This document shows positions 17,997 through 26,375 of a stretch of DNA of 64,000 bases, piece after piece. Source of the DNA: Pseudovibrio zosterae (GTDB lineage: Bacteria > Pseudomonadota > Alphaproteobacteria > Rhizobiales > Stappiaceae); the NCBI RefSeq assembly GCF_033843645.1, contig NZ_JAWXVZ010000011.1:1-64000 (forward strand). Direction: 5' to 3'. Position 1 is the first letter of the stretch. Each line of letters begins with the position of its first letter. The position numbers and the translations under genes were made by a program. The notes beneath the pieces are model-generated. The model saw only the letters and a list, made by a program, of their open reading frames with translations. It ran no database searches and was not told the DNA's origin.

Positions 17997-20006
17997 GTGA
18001 GCACAGACCTCGTTACAGAATACCTACAACAGCTGGTTGCCTTCATTGGAGCCAATCCATCTTTGGCAGGCTTCATTTGCTTCTTTGTTGCGATGGGGGA
18101 AGCTCTGTTTCTGGTCGGGCTGTTCTTTCCCAGCACGGTTGTACTGGTTGGTGCGGGAACGCTGATTGGCCTCGGAAACCTTGAATTCTGGCCAATCTTT
18201 ATCTGGACAACGGCAGGCGCCATCGCAGGCGACGCCATTTCCTACTGGGTAGGCTATCTCTTCAAGGATCAACTGCGCCGCAACTGGCCTCTCAACCGCT
18301 ATCCGCAGCTGGTACAACGCGGCGAAGATTTCTTTGCCAAACATGGCGGCAAGAGCATTTTCATCGGCCGTTTCGTGCCGGGCGTAAAGTCGGTTGTGCC
18401 GGGCATTGCAGGCATGGCGGACATGAACTTCATGCGCTTCACGTTTTTCAACGTGATGTCGGCATTTGCATGGGCGGCAGTTCATCTCGTTCCGGGTGTT
18501 CTTGCAGGCTCTGCGCTGTTCGCACTGGGTGAAATTGATACACGTCTAGCCATCATCCTTGGGGCGTTGTGTCTGGCGGTCTTCCTAGCCGTCGTGATGA
18601 TCCGTTGGGTGATCCTGATTATTCTTCCGATCTTCGGCGGCACCCATGGCCTTATGGTCCGCTGGTTTTCTCGTCGCCAAGACAGTGTTTCCCAGTGGAT
18701 TGCGCGCACATACGATCCCGATAACCCGCAATCGGTAGGCATGTTGCTCTCCGCGCTGCTGCTATTGATCACACTACCCGTGTTTTTCTGGTTCACGCAG
18801 GCCATCGCGCCGGAGCGCACCATGGCGCGCGCAGATCTTGCCATCGGCACTTTTTTGGAGGCGGCACGCAACCCAACGCGCGATCAAATCATGATCGGCC
18901 TCACGATGATGGGGGACAGTGTTGTCACGGTGATCGTCGCCGTTGCTGTGGGTCTCTATCTTTTTTCCCGCAAGGCATGGCGCCGGGCCACCGGCTTCGT
19001 GATCGCACTCGCCAGTTCCGCCCTGTTTGTGGTGATCATCAAGTCGCTGGTAGGCCGCGAACGCCCCATCGATCTCTACACCGGAGCCAGCGCTTTCTCG
19101 TTCCCTTCGAGCCATACAACGGTCACGACCGTTCTCATTGGCGTTCTGGCTGTTCTTCTCGTTCACGAAAAGAGCGGGAGGTTCAAGGCAGCGGTTTACT
19201 CATCCGTGGCGGTCTACGCCATCTTGATGGGTTTCTCACGAATTTATCTTGGCGCGCACTGGCTATCTGACGTGCTTGCTGGGCTGCTTTTCGGTGCCTG
19301 TATCGTGGCCGCGTTCGCTTTCATATTCGGGCACATTCACAACGAAAAAGTGGGCCGGGGGGCGCTTGCGGGCATCAGTCTTGCAGCGTTGCTGTCCGTC
19401 TCCACGTTCCACATTTACTACGGCTTCGACAATGCAGTGCGCATGTATCAGCCGCGCTCAGCCATCACCATCATGGACTACAGCCAATGGTACTCTTATG
19501 GCTGGCGCAACATTCCGGCAAAGCGCATCAACATTGTTGGAGACTTTGAAGAGCCGCTTCCTCTGCAATGGTCTGGAAGCCCGGAGGAGATTGAAGCCTA
19601 CCTCTCGGCGAGGGGTTGGAAACCCGCACCGAAATGGGATGTGCAGTCCGCTACTGGGTACTTGAAGGGCGAAACCCCAGCCGGTGAGCTGCCGCCAGTG
19701 CCACACACCAACGCGGGCCGTCTGCCGATCCTCACCATGATCTATCAAAGTGATGACGACCATCGCTACGTTTTCTGGCTGTGGGAGACCAAATTTCGCC
19801 TGAAGGGCACCGACAACCTGACTTCACCTCTTTATGTCGGCGCTATACTTGAAGAACAGGCCGTTCGGCCGTTTGGGGAGTTTTCGGGGCTGCAAAGTGA
19901 TGACGATCAGTCTGCGGCGATCAATCCATTCTCAGGCTTGGAAGGTGCGACGATCAAAAGGCGCGTGAATGGCAACACGGTCATTCTGGCGGGGCCAAAG
20001 CCTTAA
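17997..20006 (+). CDS. DedA-PAP2-LssY three-domain membrane protein
   Basis: Integral membrane protein of 669 aa from a GTG start. Residues about 15-200 are a DedA domain (GLFFPSTVVLVGAGT, FFAKHGGKSIFIGRFVPGV). Residues about 280-445 are a PAP2 phosphatase with a complete catalytic triplet: K349-x6-R356-P357, PSSH at 370-373 (PSGH in the canonical form) and SR-x5-H421-x3-D425. The C-terminal 200 residues match the LssY family and lie outside the membrane. DedA proteins flip or move phospholipid-type lipids and PAP2 domains dephosphorylate lipid phosphates, so undecaprenyl- or phospholipid-phosphate recycling is a plausible role. The stop codon overlaps that of the convergent arsR-type gene by four bases. 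Confidence 0.88.
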   Translation: MSTDLVTEYLQQLVAFIGANPSLAGFICFFVAMGEALFLVGLFFPSTVVLVGAGTLIGLGNLEFWPIFIWTTAGAIAGDAISYWVGYLFKDQLRRNWPLNRYPQLVQRGEDFFAKHGGKSIFIGRFVPGVKSVVPGIAGMADMNFMRFTFFNVMSAFAWAAVHLVPGVLAGSALFALGEIDTRLAIILGALCLAVFLAVVMIRWVILIILPIFGGTHGLMVRWFSRRQDSVSQWIARTYDPDNPQSVGMLLSALLLLITLPVFFWFTQAIAPERTMARADLAIGTFLEAARNPTRDQIMIGLTMMGDSVVTVIVAVAVGLYLFSRKAWRRATGFVIALASSALFVVIIKSLVGRERPIDLYTGASAFSFPSSHTTVTTVLIGVLAVLLVHEKSGRFKAAVYSSVAVYAILMGFSRIYLGAHWLSDVLAGLLFGACIVAAFAFIFGHIHNEKVGRGALAGISLAALLSVSTFHIYYGFDNAVRMYQPRSAITIMDYSQWYSYGWRNIPAKRINIVGDFEEPLPLQWSGSPEEIEAYLSARGWKPAPKWDVQSATGYLKGETPAGELPPVPHTNAGRLPILTMIYQSDDDHRYVFWLWETKFRLKGTDNLTSPLYVGAILEEQAVRPFGEFSGLQSDDDQSAAINPFSGLEGATIKRRVNGNTVILAGPKP

Positions 20007-20353
20007 ACGGTTGCCGTGTGATCCTGATTCTCTTCCGCAGCTTCAAGCTCTGGAGCGCAATAGAGCTGATAGAGAGTTTGCAGCACGGCCTCGACTTCGG
20101 CGCTGGCTAGAGAGTAGTAAATAGTTTGAGCACTGCGGCGGGTTTTGACCAGCTCGCTGGCACGCATCTTTGCCAGGTGCTGGCTGAGCGCAGACTGACT
20201 CAAGCCAACCGCTTCCGCCAGCTCTCCAACCGCGCATTCACCTTGTAAAAGCTTGCAAAGCACCATGAGACGCTTTGTGTGCGCCATAGACGACAACAAG
20301 CTTGCTGCTTGTTCAGCTTTTTGCTCAAGTTGTCCGATATCCATGTTTTGCAT
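20003..20353 (-). CDS. ArsR family regulator with BigR/SqrR-type cysteine pair
   Basis: Winged-helix repressor of about 116 aa from the ATG at 20353; an upstream ATG at 20410 would add a Pro/Ser-rich tail of 19 residues. The recognition helix is LSQSALSQHLAKMRASELV. Cys33 (VLCKLL) and Cys99 (LYQLYC) are 66 residues apart, the same spacing as the two redox cysteines of BigR (Cys42/Cys108), which form a tri- or tetrasulfide with sulfane sulfur and release DNA. A third cysteine, Cys40 (GEC), is nearby. By family, it would sense persulfide or hydrogen sulfide rather than metal. It does not face a sulfide-oxidation gene; its promoter side opens toward the DEAD helicase. Confidence 0.85.
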   Translation of the reverse strand: MQNMDIGQLEQKAEQAASLLSSMAHTKRLMVLCKLLQGECAVGELAEAVGLSQSALSQHLAKMRASELVKTRRSAQTIYYSLASAEVEAVLQTLYQLYCAPELEAAEENQDHTATV

Positions 20354-20621
20354 GGCGTTGTTCTGCCTTGGTTTCGATGGGCTGCGCGGTGCTGAAACCG
20401 GCATAGGCATACCAGCCTATCACACAATTTCCTTGACTTTTGATTGTTATCGAAACATCACACCTGTGAAAAGGGCGTAGATCCCCGTTTTCGGAGTGAC
20501 ACAGTCAATTAATGTGGCAGGTGCCGCATTGTGAGCCTTGAAGGCCCTCCGAAACCCTAAGTGTCAGTCAGTTTCTGTCTCTATTATTTATCATCGCAGG
20601 TTTTTCGCGCATGGCGACCTG

Positions 20622-22178
20622 ATGCCTGCCAAAAGAAAGTACACACTCTTGAGTGAGTTTGAAGGTCTTGGCCTGTCCAAGCCATTGCTTCTGGCTTTGG
20701 AAAAAAAAGAATACGGCGAACCAACCCCCATCCAGCGCCAGGCAATCCCAATTGTGCTCGAAGGCCACGATCTGCTCGGCCTCGCACAGACCGGCACTGG
20801 CAAGACGGCGGCCTTTTCGCTTCCCTTGCTGCAGCGCTTGAACGAGAGCCGCTTCCGTGCTTCGCCGCGCGGTGTGCGGTCCCTCATTCTTGCGCCGACC
20901 CGTGAGCTGGCCGATCAGATTGCCACCTCTGTCAAAGGATACGCAGGGCGACTTCCCATTCAGGTTGGCTGCGTGGTTGGCGGTGTGCCAATGCTGCGCC
21001 AGATCCGCGCCATTCAGCGTGGCCTTGATGTTCTCGTCGCCACACCGGGTCGCCTGATGGACCTGCACCGCCGCGGGGCAGTGCATTTTGACGATCTTGA
21101 AGTTTTTGTGCTGGACGAAGCTGACCAGATGATGGACATGGGCTTCATTCACGTTCTGACCGAGATCGCAGCTCTGTTGCCACAAGAACGTCAGTCCATG
21201 TTCTTTTCCGCAACCATGCCGAATGAAATCGCCAAACTGGCCGATAAGTTCCTGACCAACCCGCAGGAAGTGAGCGTCGCTCCACCTGCGACAACGGTTG
21301 AAAGCGTTGAACAAAAGCTGGCGCACTTGAGAGAAGACCAGAAGGGCAAACTGCTCCTCAAGCTGCTCGGTCAGGAAGAAGTATCCCGCGTGATTGTGTT
21401 CACGCGCACCAAGCACCGCGCCAACAAAGTGGCAAAGTTCCTTGCGGCCAACAACGTCACAGCGGAAGCCATTCACGGCAACAAGAGCCAACCACAGCGC
21501 ATCAAGACCATGGAGGCTTTCAAGGGCGGACGCCTCAAGGTGTTGGTCGCCACGGATATCGCGGCACGAGGCATTGACGTTTCTGACGTTTCAACCGTCA
21601 TCAACTATGACATGCCGAATGTGGATGAGAACTACGTTCACCGCATTGGGCGTACAGCACGCGCGGGCAAAGAAGGGCAGGCATTTTCCTTCGTTATCCC
21701 GGAAGAGCGCGGCATTCTGAAAACAGTTGAACGCTTGACCCGTCAAGAAATACCGGTGTTGGAAGGCTTTGAGTTCTTTCACTCTGATGCAGAACCTAAG
21801 AGCGCTCGTCGCGGGCGCTCAGGCGGAGCACGCAAGCCAAATTCATCAAAACCGGCAGGTTCCAGAACTGGCGCAGCCAAAGCTGGCGCTTCAAAGGCCG
21901 GGGGCAGGGGGAAACCCGCCGCAGCACAGAAGCGCGCTGCGCCTGCCAAGCGTCGCCCTGAAGAGGCACAGGCGAAGAGCTCAGCTCCAACTGCCGCAAG
22001 AAAGCCCGCAGCCAAACCGCAGCCGGGCAAGGCCAGCAAACCCAATGCGGCCGCACAAAAATCAAAGGCAGGAAAGCCAAAAACCAAAGCACCAGCGCGG
22101 CGAGCACAGTCATCAGCGGGAAGCGGTCCAGCCGCAACTCCATCTGCCAGCTATCTAAAGCGCAGGAAATCAAGCTAA
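20622..22178 (+). CDS. DEAD-box ATP-dependent RNA helicase (RhlE-like)
   Basis: RNA helicase with all core motifs: Q motif PTPIQRQAIP, motif I AQTGTGKTAAF, PTRELADQI, DEAD in VLDEADQMMDMG, SAT, and HRIGRTARAG. The core covers about residues 1-395. The last 120 residues are a disordered basic tail rich in Lys, Ala and Pro, which usually binds RNA and aids ribosome assembly or cold growth. The ATG at 20622 gives MPAKRKYTLLSEFEGLG. The open frame extends 28 codons further upstream but lacks conserved residues. Monocistronic. Confidence 0.92.
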   Translation: MPAKRKYTLLSEFEGLGLSKPLLLALEKKEYGEPTPIQRQAIPIVLEGHDLLGLAQTGTGKTAAFSLPLLQRLNESRFRASPRGVRSLILAPTRELADQIATSVKGYAGRLPIQVGCVVGGVPMLRQIRAIQRGLDVLVATPGRLMDLHRRGAVHFDDLEVFVLDEADQMMDMGFIHVLTEIAALLPQERQSMFFSATMPNEIAKLADKFLTNPQEVSVAPPATTVESVEQKLAHLREDQKGKLLLKLLGQEEVSRVIVFTRTKHRANKVAKFLAANNVTAEAIHGNKSQPQRIKTMEAFKGGRLKVLVATDIAARGIDVSDVSTVINYDMPNVDENYVHRIGRTARAGKEGQAFSFVIPEERGILKTVERLTRQEIPVLEGFEFFHSDAEPKSARRGRSGGARKPNSSKPAGSRTGAAKAGASKAGGRGKPAAAQKRAAPAKRRPEEAQAKSSAPTAARKPAAKPQPGKASKPNAAAQKSKAGKPKTKAPARRAQSSAGSGPAATPSASYLKRRKSS

Positions 22179-22230
22179 TACCTAAGCGCCTGCAGGCTGA
22201 AGACACCGCCAGAACTTCGGGGAGGTTTCA

Positions 22231-23283
22231 TTGCTTCTGCATAAACTTCAATCTCCCCGCCAGTCCAAAACGCTGATGGTCGTCTTCTCTCAAGCACGCA
22301 TCCCAGCGGGCAAGTTTGGTCTTGAGCGGCTCTTCGCCAAGACCCAACACGCCTGCTTGTTCGTCAATCATGCCGGAAGTCTTTGGTATCTGGGCGTTGA
22401 TGACGAGCTGGACCAGCGCATTGACGCTGCAGTGGAAGCGTTTGCGCCTGAACGGCTCATCTACTACGGTGCATCCATGGGCGCTTACGGCGCGCTGAAG
22501 ACCGGCCTGCGCCGTAGAGATGGAGAGATTTTTGCTTTCGGGCCTGAGTTTGAACTTGGTGCACCAGGCACGCAGAGCCGCGACACTGTTGGCCCTAAAC
22601 CAGAGGTACCAGACTACCTTCCAGATGGACTGGCGGGTGACCTGGCGTATCCCGTGCACCTTTTCTTCGGGCTTTATGACTGGATCGATGCCAAAGGGTA
22701 CCAAACCCTGACGCCGCTGAAAGAGCGTTCTAACATCAATCTTTACGGATTGAAGTCACCCCACGCCTCCCATGATCACCTCTACACAATCAATGTAGTT
22801 AGACAGATAACTAAGAGATTTGATCGCGATATACCTCTGATAATAAATAATAAAAATATATCGTATACTATGAACCGCCGCGAGATTGAGCTCTTCATTG
22901 ATCTTGGGGAGGCAATCGCATCTGAATTGTCGTTATCGGGAAAACTAAATAGCGAATGTGAAGAGATGCTTTTGGTTACCCATCCGGGTTATGCCCTGCT
23001 TGGCGCGGAGGTCTTATCCAGAAGAGGCGAGACGAAAAGAGCTGTCAGCTTGCTCCGAAGATGGGAGAACCAACTCTCCACGGACCCAGTTTTGGCCTCC
23101 ACGCCGAAGAGGTGGCGAAAACGCTTTCCGCTAGAAAGAGTACGGATAGAGCTGGCCGCTGGGGAACTAGAGACAGCGCGAACGTCGCTCTCGGAAATGG
23201 CAGCGCGCTATCCGATTTGCGAACACATGTTGTCGCTTTCCCGCGAACTGGGCATGTCTCTTGAGGCATATACGACGGATTAA
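22231..23283 (+). CDS. Unrecognised alpha/beta-hydrolase-like protein
   Basis: 350 aa from a TTG start at 22231 supported by GGAGG at 22221-22225. The N-terminal half (to about residue 190) has an alpha/beta-hydrolase look: a strand-rich core, the nucleophile-elbow sequence YYGASMGAYGALK (about residues 74-86) and HASHDHLY as a possible catalytic histidine region. From about residue 190 the DNA is unusually AT-rich (22795-22960) and the protein becomes Asn/Ile-rich. The last 100 residues look like short helical TPR-type repeats (LLRRWENQLS, LAAGELETARTSL). No family could be named; similar hydrolase-like modules occur near polysaccharide genes, but none are adjacent. Confidence 0.6.
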   Translation: MLLHKLQSPRQSKTLMVVFSQARIPAGKFGLERLFAKTQHACLFVNHAGSLWYLGVDDELDQRIDAAVEAFAPERLIYYGASMGAYGALKTGLRRRDGEIFAFGPEFELGAPGTQSRDTVGPKPEVPDYLPDGLAGDLAYPVHLFFGLYDWIDAKGYQTLTPLKERSNINLYGLKSPHASHDHLYTINVVRQITKRFDRDIPLIINNKNISYTMNRREIELFIDLGEAIASELSLSGKLNSECEEMLLVTHPGYALLGAEVLSRRGETKRAVSLLRRWENQLSTDPVLASTPKRWRKRFPLERVRIELAAGELETARTSLSEMAARYPICEHMLSLSRELGMSLEAYTTD

Positions 23284-23349
23284 CGCTTTACAGCTCCTAC
23301 ATCTCATGTTGAGACTAAAGCAATTGCCTGTTCCAAAAGAGTTTTCAGC

Positions 23350-24075
23350 ATGACTACTTTTAGCGCTCCTTACAAACTCTACTACTGGCCCATTCCGTTC
23401 AGGGGCCATTTTGTTCGCTTCACGCTGGCCTATCTGGACCTTGACTGGGAGGAAGCGGATGTAGAAGAGGTTGCGCGCCTGCGCAGCGCCCCCATTTCTC
23501 AGCAGCCCTGGCCGCTTATGGCGCCTCCCGTTCTGCATGACCGGGAGGCAGACTTTTTCGTCAATCAGCTTCAGGCCATCGTTGCCTATCTTGGCGAAAA
23601 ACATGATTTGACACCGGATGACCCTCAATTCCGGGCCACCACCAACAAGATACTCGGCGATTGTGGGGACGTTCTAGAGGAGATCACGCAGAATTGCGGC
23701 GACACCATGTGGTCCGTCGAAACGTGGCGGCATTTCAAAGATGAGCGGTTTCCGCGCTGGATGAACCTTTTTGAAGACATGGGAACGCGCCACGGTCTGG
23801 CCGAGACCGCAGGTTACATGCTGGGCACCGATGAGCCGAGCATCGCGGACCTAGCGGCCACGGCGTTGTGGCACACCATGTTTACGCAACTGCCATTGGT
23901 CGAAGCGCGCGTGAAGCAACAGGCCCCATGTATGCACGGTCTCGTTCATCGCATTGCTGCCCGCCCAGAGATCGCAGAGGTTATCGAGCGCAGCAAGGCC
24001 ACCATGAACGACCTCTATTGCGGAGGGGAAATCGAAAGATCGCTCCGCCTCATGCTGGAAACAGAGGGCCTCTGA
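23350..24075 (+). CDS. Glutathione S-transferase family protein
   Basis: 241 aa with an N-terminal thioredoxin-like domain (YKLYYWPIPFRGHFVRFTLA at residues 6-25, PVLHDREADFFVNQLQAIVAYL) and an all-helical C-terminal domain (about 90-241). The position of the usual catalytic Ser/Tyr is occupied by the P-I-P-F-R-G segment, so the catalytic class is unclear. The residue stretch PPVLHD has the cis-Pro of GSTs. It is followed after five bases by mmcB, probably co-transcribed. Confidence 0.85.
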   Translation: MTTFSAPYKLYYWPIPFRGHFVRFTLAYLDLDWEEADVEEVARLRSAPISQQPWPLMAPPVLHDREADFFVNQLQAIVAYLGEKHDLTPDDPQFRATTNKILGDCGDVLEEITQNCGDTMWSVETWRHFKDERFPRWMNLFEDMGTRHGLAETAGYMLGTDEPSIADLAATALWHTMFTQLPLVEARVKQQAPCMHGLVHRIAARPEIAEVIERSKATMNDLYCGGEIERSLRLMLETEGL

Positions 24076-24080
24076 TCGCC

Positions 24081-24572
24081 ATGCTTCCTTCAGATTCATC
24101 CAACCGCATTCGGCTAGATGATCCCTTGAAGGATGGAAGGCAATCAGAACGAGCCTTGCGCATTCAGCGCGGCACGATGAGATTTCTCCGCACAATTGGC
24201 TTTTCCAGTCTAGCAGAGCTGCCCTTGGCTTCTGGCAGGCGGGCAGATTTATGCGCGCTTGGTCCAAAGGGCGCCCTTTGGATCGTTGAGATCAAATCTT
24301 CCATCGCCGATTTCAAAAGTGACACCAAATGGCCGGAGTATATTGCGCACTGCGATCAGTTTTACTTCGCCACCAGCGTGGATGTGCCTCAACACATCTT
24401 TCCTGAAAATACCGGGCTCATCATCTCTGATGGATACGGGGCCGAAATAATCCGCCCAGCACCTGAGGTGAAGCTGGCGGCAGCCACCCGAAAATCCGTA
24501 ACCCAGCGCTTTGCGGAGGTTGCTGCCCGGCGGCTGCATACCCTTATGGATCCCGATCAAGAACTTTGCTGA
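24081..24572 (+). CDS. mmcB: MmcB family DNA repair protein
   Basis: 163 aa from the ATG at 24081; the frame is open further upstream inside the GST gene but that part is out-of-frame shadow. The signature is ADLCALGPKGALWIVEIKSS, a PD-(D/E)xK-like D...ExK core (about residues 53-72) with a positively charged ending. MmcB of Caulobacter belongs to the DNA-damage response and the family is alphaproteobacterial. A LexA box was not seen upstream within the GST gene. Confidence 0.85.
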   Translation: MLPSDSSNRIRLDDPLKDGRQSERALRIQRGTMRFLRTIGFSSLAELPLASGRRADLCALGPKGALWIVEIKSSIADFKSDTKWPEYIAHCDQFYFATSVDVPQHIFPENTGLIISDGYGAEIIRPAPEVKLAAATRKSVTQRFAEVAARRLHTLMDPDQELC

Positions 24573-24712
24573 TCAGCTTCATTAGTACAATGAATTAGAC
24601 CTATCGCCTAGTTTTCCGAGGCTTGCTCCCCTGCTGTGAGCCGGTCAAACTCTCCTTAGGTGACCTGCAATCAATAATTTTAGTTCACGGGCCACCTTGG
24701 GAGGGAGGACCC

Positions 24713-26365
24713 ATGAACTTTGATTTTGTGATTGTTGGCGGTGGATCCGCTGGCAGTGTGCTTGCTGCCCGGCTTTCTGAAGATCCAAAAATTTCCGTAT
24801 GTCTGGTTGAGGCAGGTGGGCAAGGCAAGTCCATTTTTGTGCGCGCTCCAATCGGGATTATCGCAATGGTACCCGGCAAACCATTTTCTCTGAACAACTG
24901 GTCATTTGAAACAGAGCCTCAAGCGGAGCTGAACAACCGGAGCATGTTTCAGCCTCGAGGAAAGGCATTGGGGGGCTCCAGCGCCATCAACGCCATGCTC
25001 TACATTCGTGGTCAGAAGGAGGACTACGAGGACTGGGCTCGTCTAGGTTGTGAGGGGTGGTCTTACGATGAAGTGCTGCCCTACTTTCTGCGCTCAGAGA
25101 ACAACGAGCGAGGCCTCTCCGAGTTTCACAGTGACAACGGACCTCTGCAGGTCTCTAACCAGCGTTCACCACGCGCAATCGCGGAGGCCTACATTCGCGC
25201 ATGCGAAGCCCACCAGATCCGTCGGAATGACGACTTTAACGGCGAAGATCAGGAAGGAGTTGGCCACTATCAAGTTACTCAATTTCATGACAAGGCGAAA
25301 AGAGGTGAGCGCTGTTCTGCCGCTGCCGCTTATCTTCACCCAATCATGGGACGCCCCAATCTAACTGTCCTCACCGGTGCTCGCGGCCGCCGCGTGCTGC
25401 TAAAAAATGGGCGCGCCACCGGCATTGAGATTTCCTGGAAGGGCAAACTACAAGAAATCACCGCAAACCGGGAAGTCCTTGTTTGTTCGGGCGCTTTCCA
25501 GTCCCCACACCTTCTGCAGCTTTCTGGCATCGGCCCTGAAGCTGAACTTAGACGGCACGGCATCAAGGTTGAACACAACCTTCCCGGCGTTGGGCAGAAC
25601 CTTCAGGACCATCTGGACTACACAATCAGCTTCAAATCCAAGAGTCAGGACCTTGTGGGGCTGGGCATTCGGCCCACCTTGAAGCTCATTGGCGAAATGC
25701 TTCGCTGGCGTAAGGACGGTACGGGCATGATTGCCACCCCAGCGGCAGAAGGCGGCGCATTCTTCAAATCCAGCCCGCACGTCGATCGGCCAGACCTGCA
25801 ACACCACTTCGCAATCGCCATTGTGGATCAACATGCGCGCAAACTGTACTACGGAACGGGTTACGGCTGCCACGTCTGCTTGTTGCGGCCAAAATCAAGA
25901 GGCGAGGTGGGTTTGAATTCGGCCGACCCGATGGCGCCGCCACGCATTGATCCGCGTTATCTGACAGAGCCGGAAGACCTTGATTTGATGGTAACGGGCC
26001 TGAAGAAAACGTTGGATGTGCTCGATCACCCAGAGTTTGACGCCTACCGTTTCAAACCTTTGCGGAAAATCGACCGTTCCGAGGCGGGGTTGCGCGCAGA
26101 GATACGCGCCCGGGCGGAAACCATTTATCATCCGGTCGGCACCTGCAAGATGGGACAGGATGAAATGGCCGTTGTTGACCCCGAGTTGAAAGTTCGGGGC
26201 ATCGAAGGATTGCGCGTTGTGGACGCTTCGGTGATGCCGACGCTTATTTCAGGAAACACCAACGCTCCTACCATCATGATTGCCGAAAAAGCAGCTGACA
26301 TGATCTTGGGCCGCGCACCTCTGCCTGCTTTCAGGCGCGCAGACCCGGTCACGACCTCAGCTTAA
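24713..26365 (+). CDS. GMC family FAD oxidoreductase (choline/alcohol dehydrogenase type)
   Basis: 550 aa flavoprotein that oxidises an alcohol group. The ATG at 24713 is preceded by GGGAGGGAGG and gives MNFDFVIVGGGSAGSVLAA, the dinucleotide-binding motif at the N-terminus. Other signatures are GGSSAINAMLYIRGQKEDYE, GAFQSPHLLQLSGIGP (GMC second signature), the catalytic His in YHPVGTCKMG and the Asn in SGNTNAPTIMIAEKAADMI. It is closest to the choline dehydrogenase/AlkJ branch, but the substrate cannot be read. No betaine-aldehyde dehydrogenase neighbours it, so glycine-betaine synthesis is not supported. It ends 10 bases from the convergent coaBC stop. Confidence 0.88.
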   Translation: MNFDFVIVGGGSAGSVLAARLSEDPKISVCLVEAGGQGKSIFVRAPIGIIAMVPGKPFSLNNWSFETEPQAELNNRSMFQPRGKALGGSSAINAMLYIRGQKEDYEDWARLGCEGWSYDEVLPYFLRSENNERGLSEFHSDNGPLQVSNQRSPRAIAEAYIRACEAHQIRRNDDFNGEDQEGVGHYQVTQFHDKAKRGERCSAAAAYLHPIMGRPNLTVLTGARGRRVLLKNGRATGIEISWKGKLQEITANREVLVCSGAFQSPHLLQLSGIGPEAELRRHGIKVEHNLPGVGQNLQDHLDYTISFKSKSQDLVGLGIRPTLKLIGEMLRWRKDGTGMIATPAAEGGAFFKSSPHVDRPDLQHHFAIAIVDQHARKLYYGTGYGCHVCLLRPKSRGEVGLNSADPMAPPRIDPRYLTEPEDLDLMVTGLKKTLDVLDHPEFDAYRFKPLRKIDRSEAGLRAEIRARAETIYHPVGTCKMGQDEMAVVDPELKVRGIEGLRVVDASVMPTLISGNTNAPTIMIAEKAADMILGRAPLPAFRRADPVTTSA

Positions 26366-26375
26366 TAAAAGCGCG

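Noticed and set aside
20568..21491. Minus-strand ORF of 307 codons opposite the DEAD helicase
   Set aside because: It mirrors helicase codons and carries no recognisable domain.
23868..24080. Upstream extension of the mmcB reading frame
   Set aside because: It overlaps the GST gene in another frame; conserved MmcB sequence begins after the ATG at 24081.
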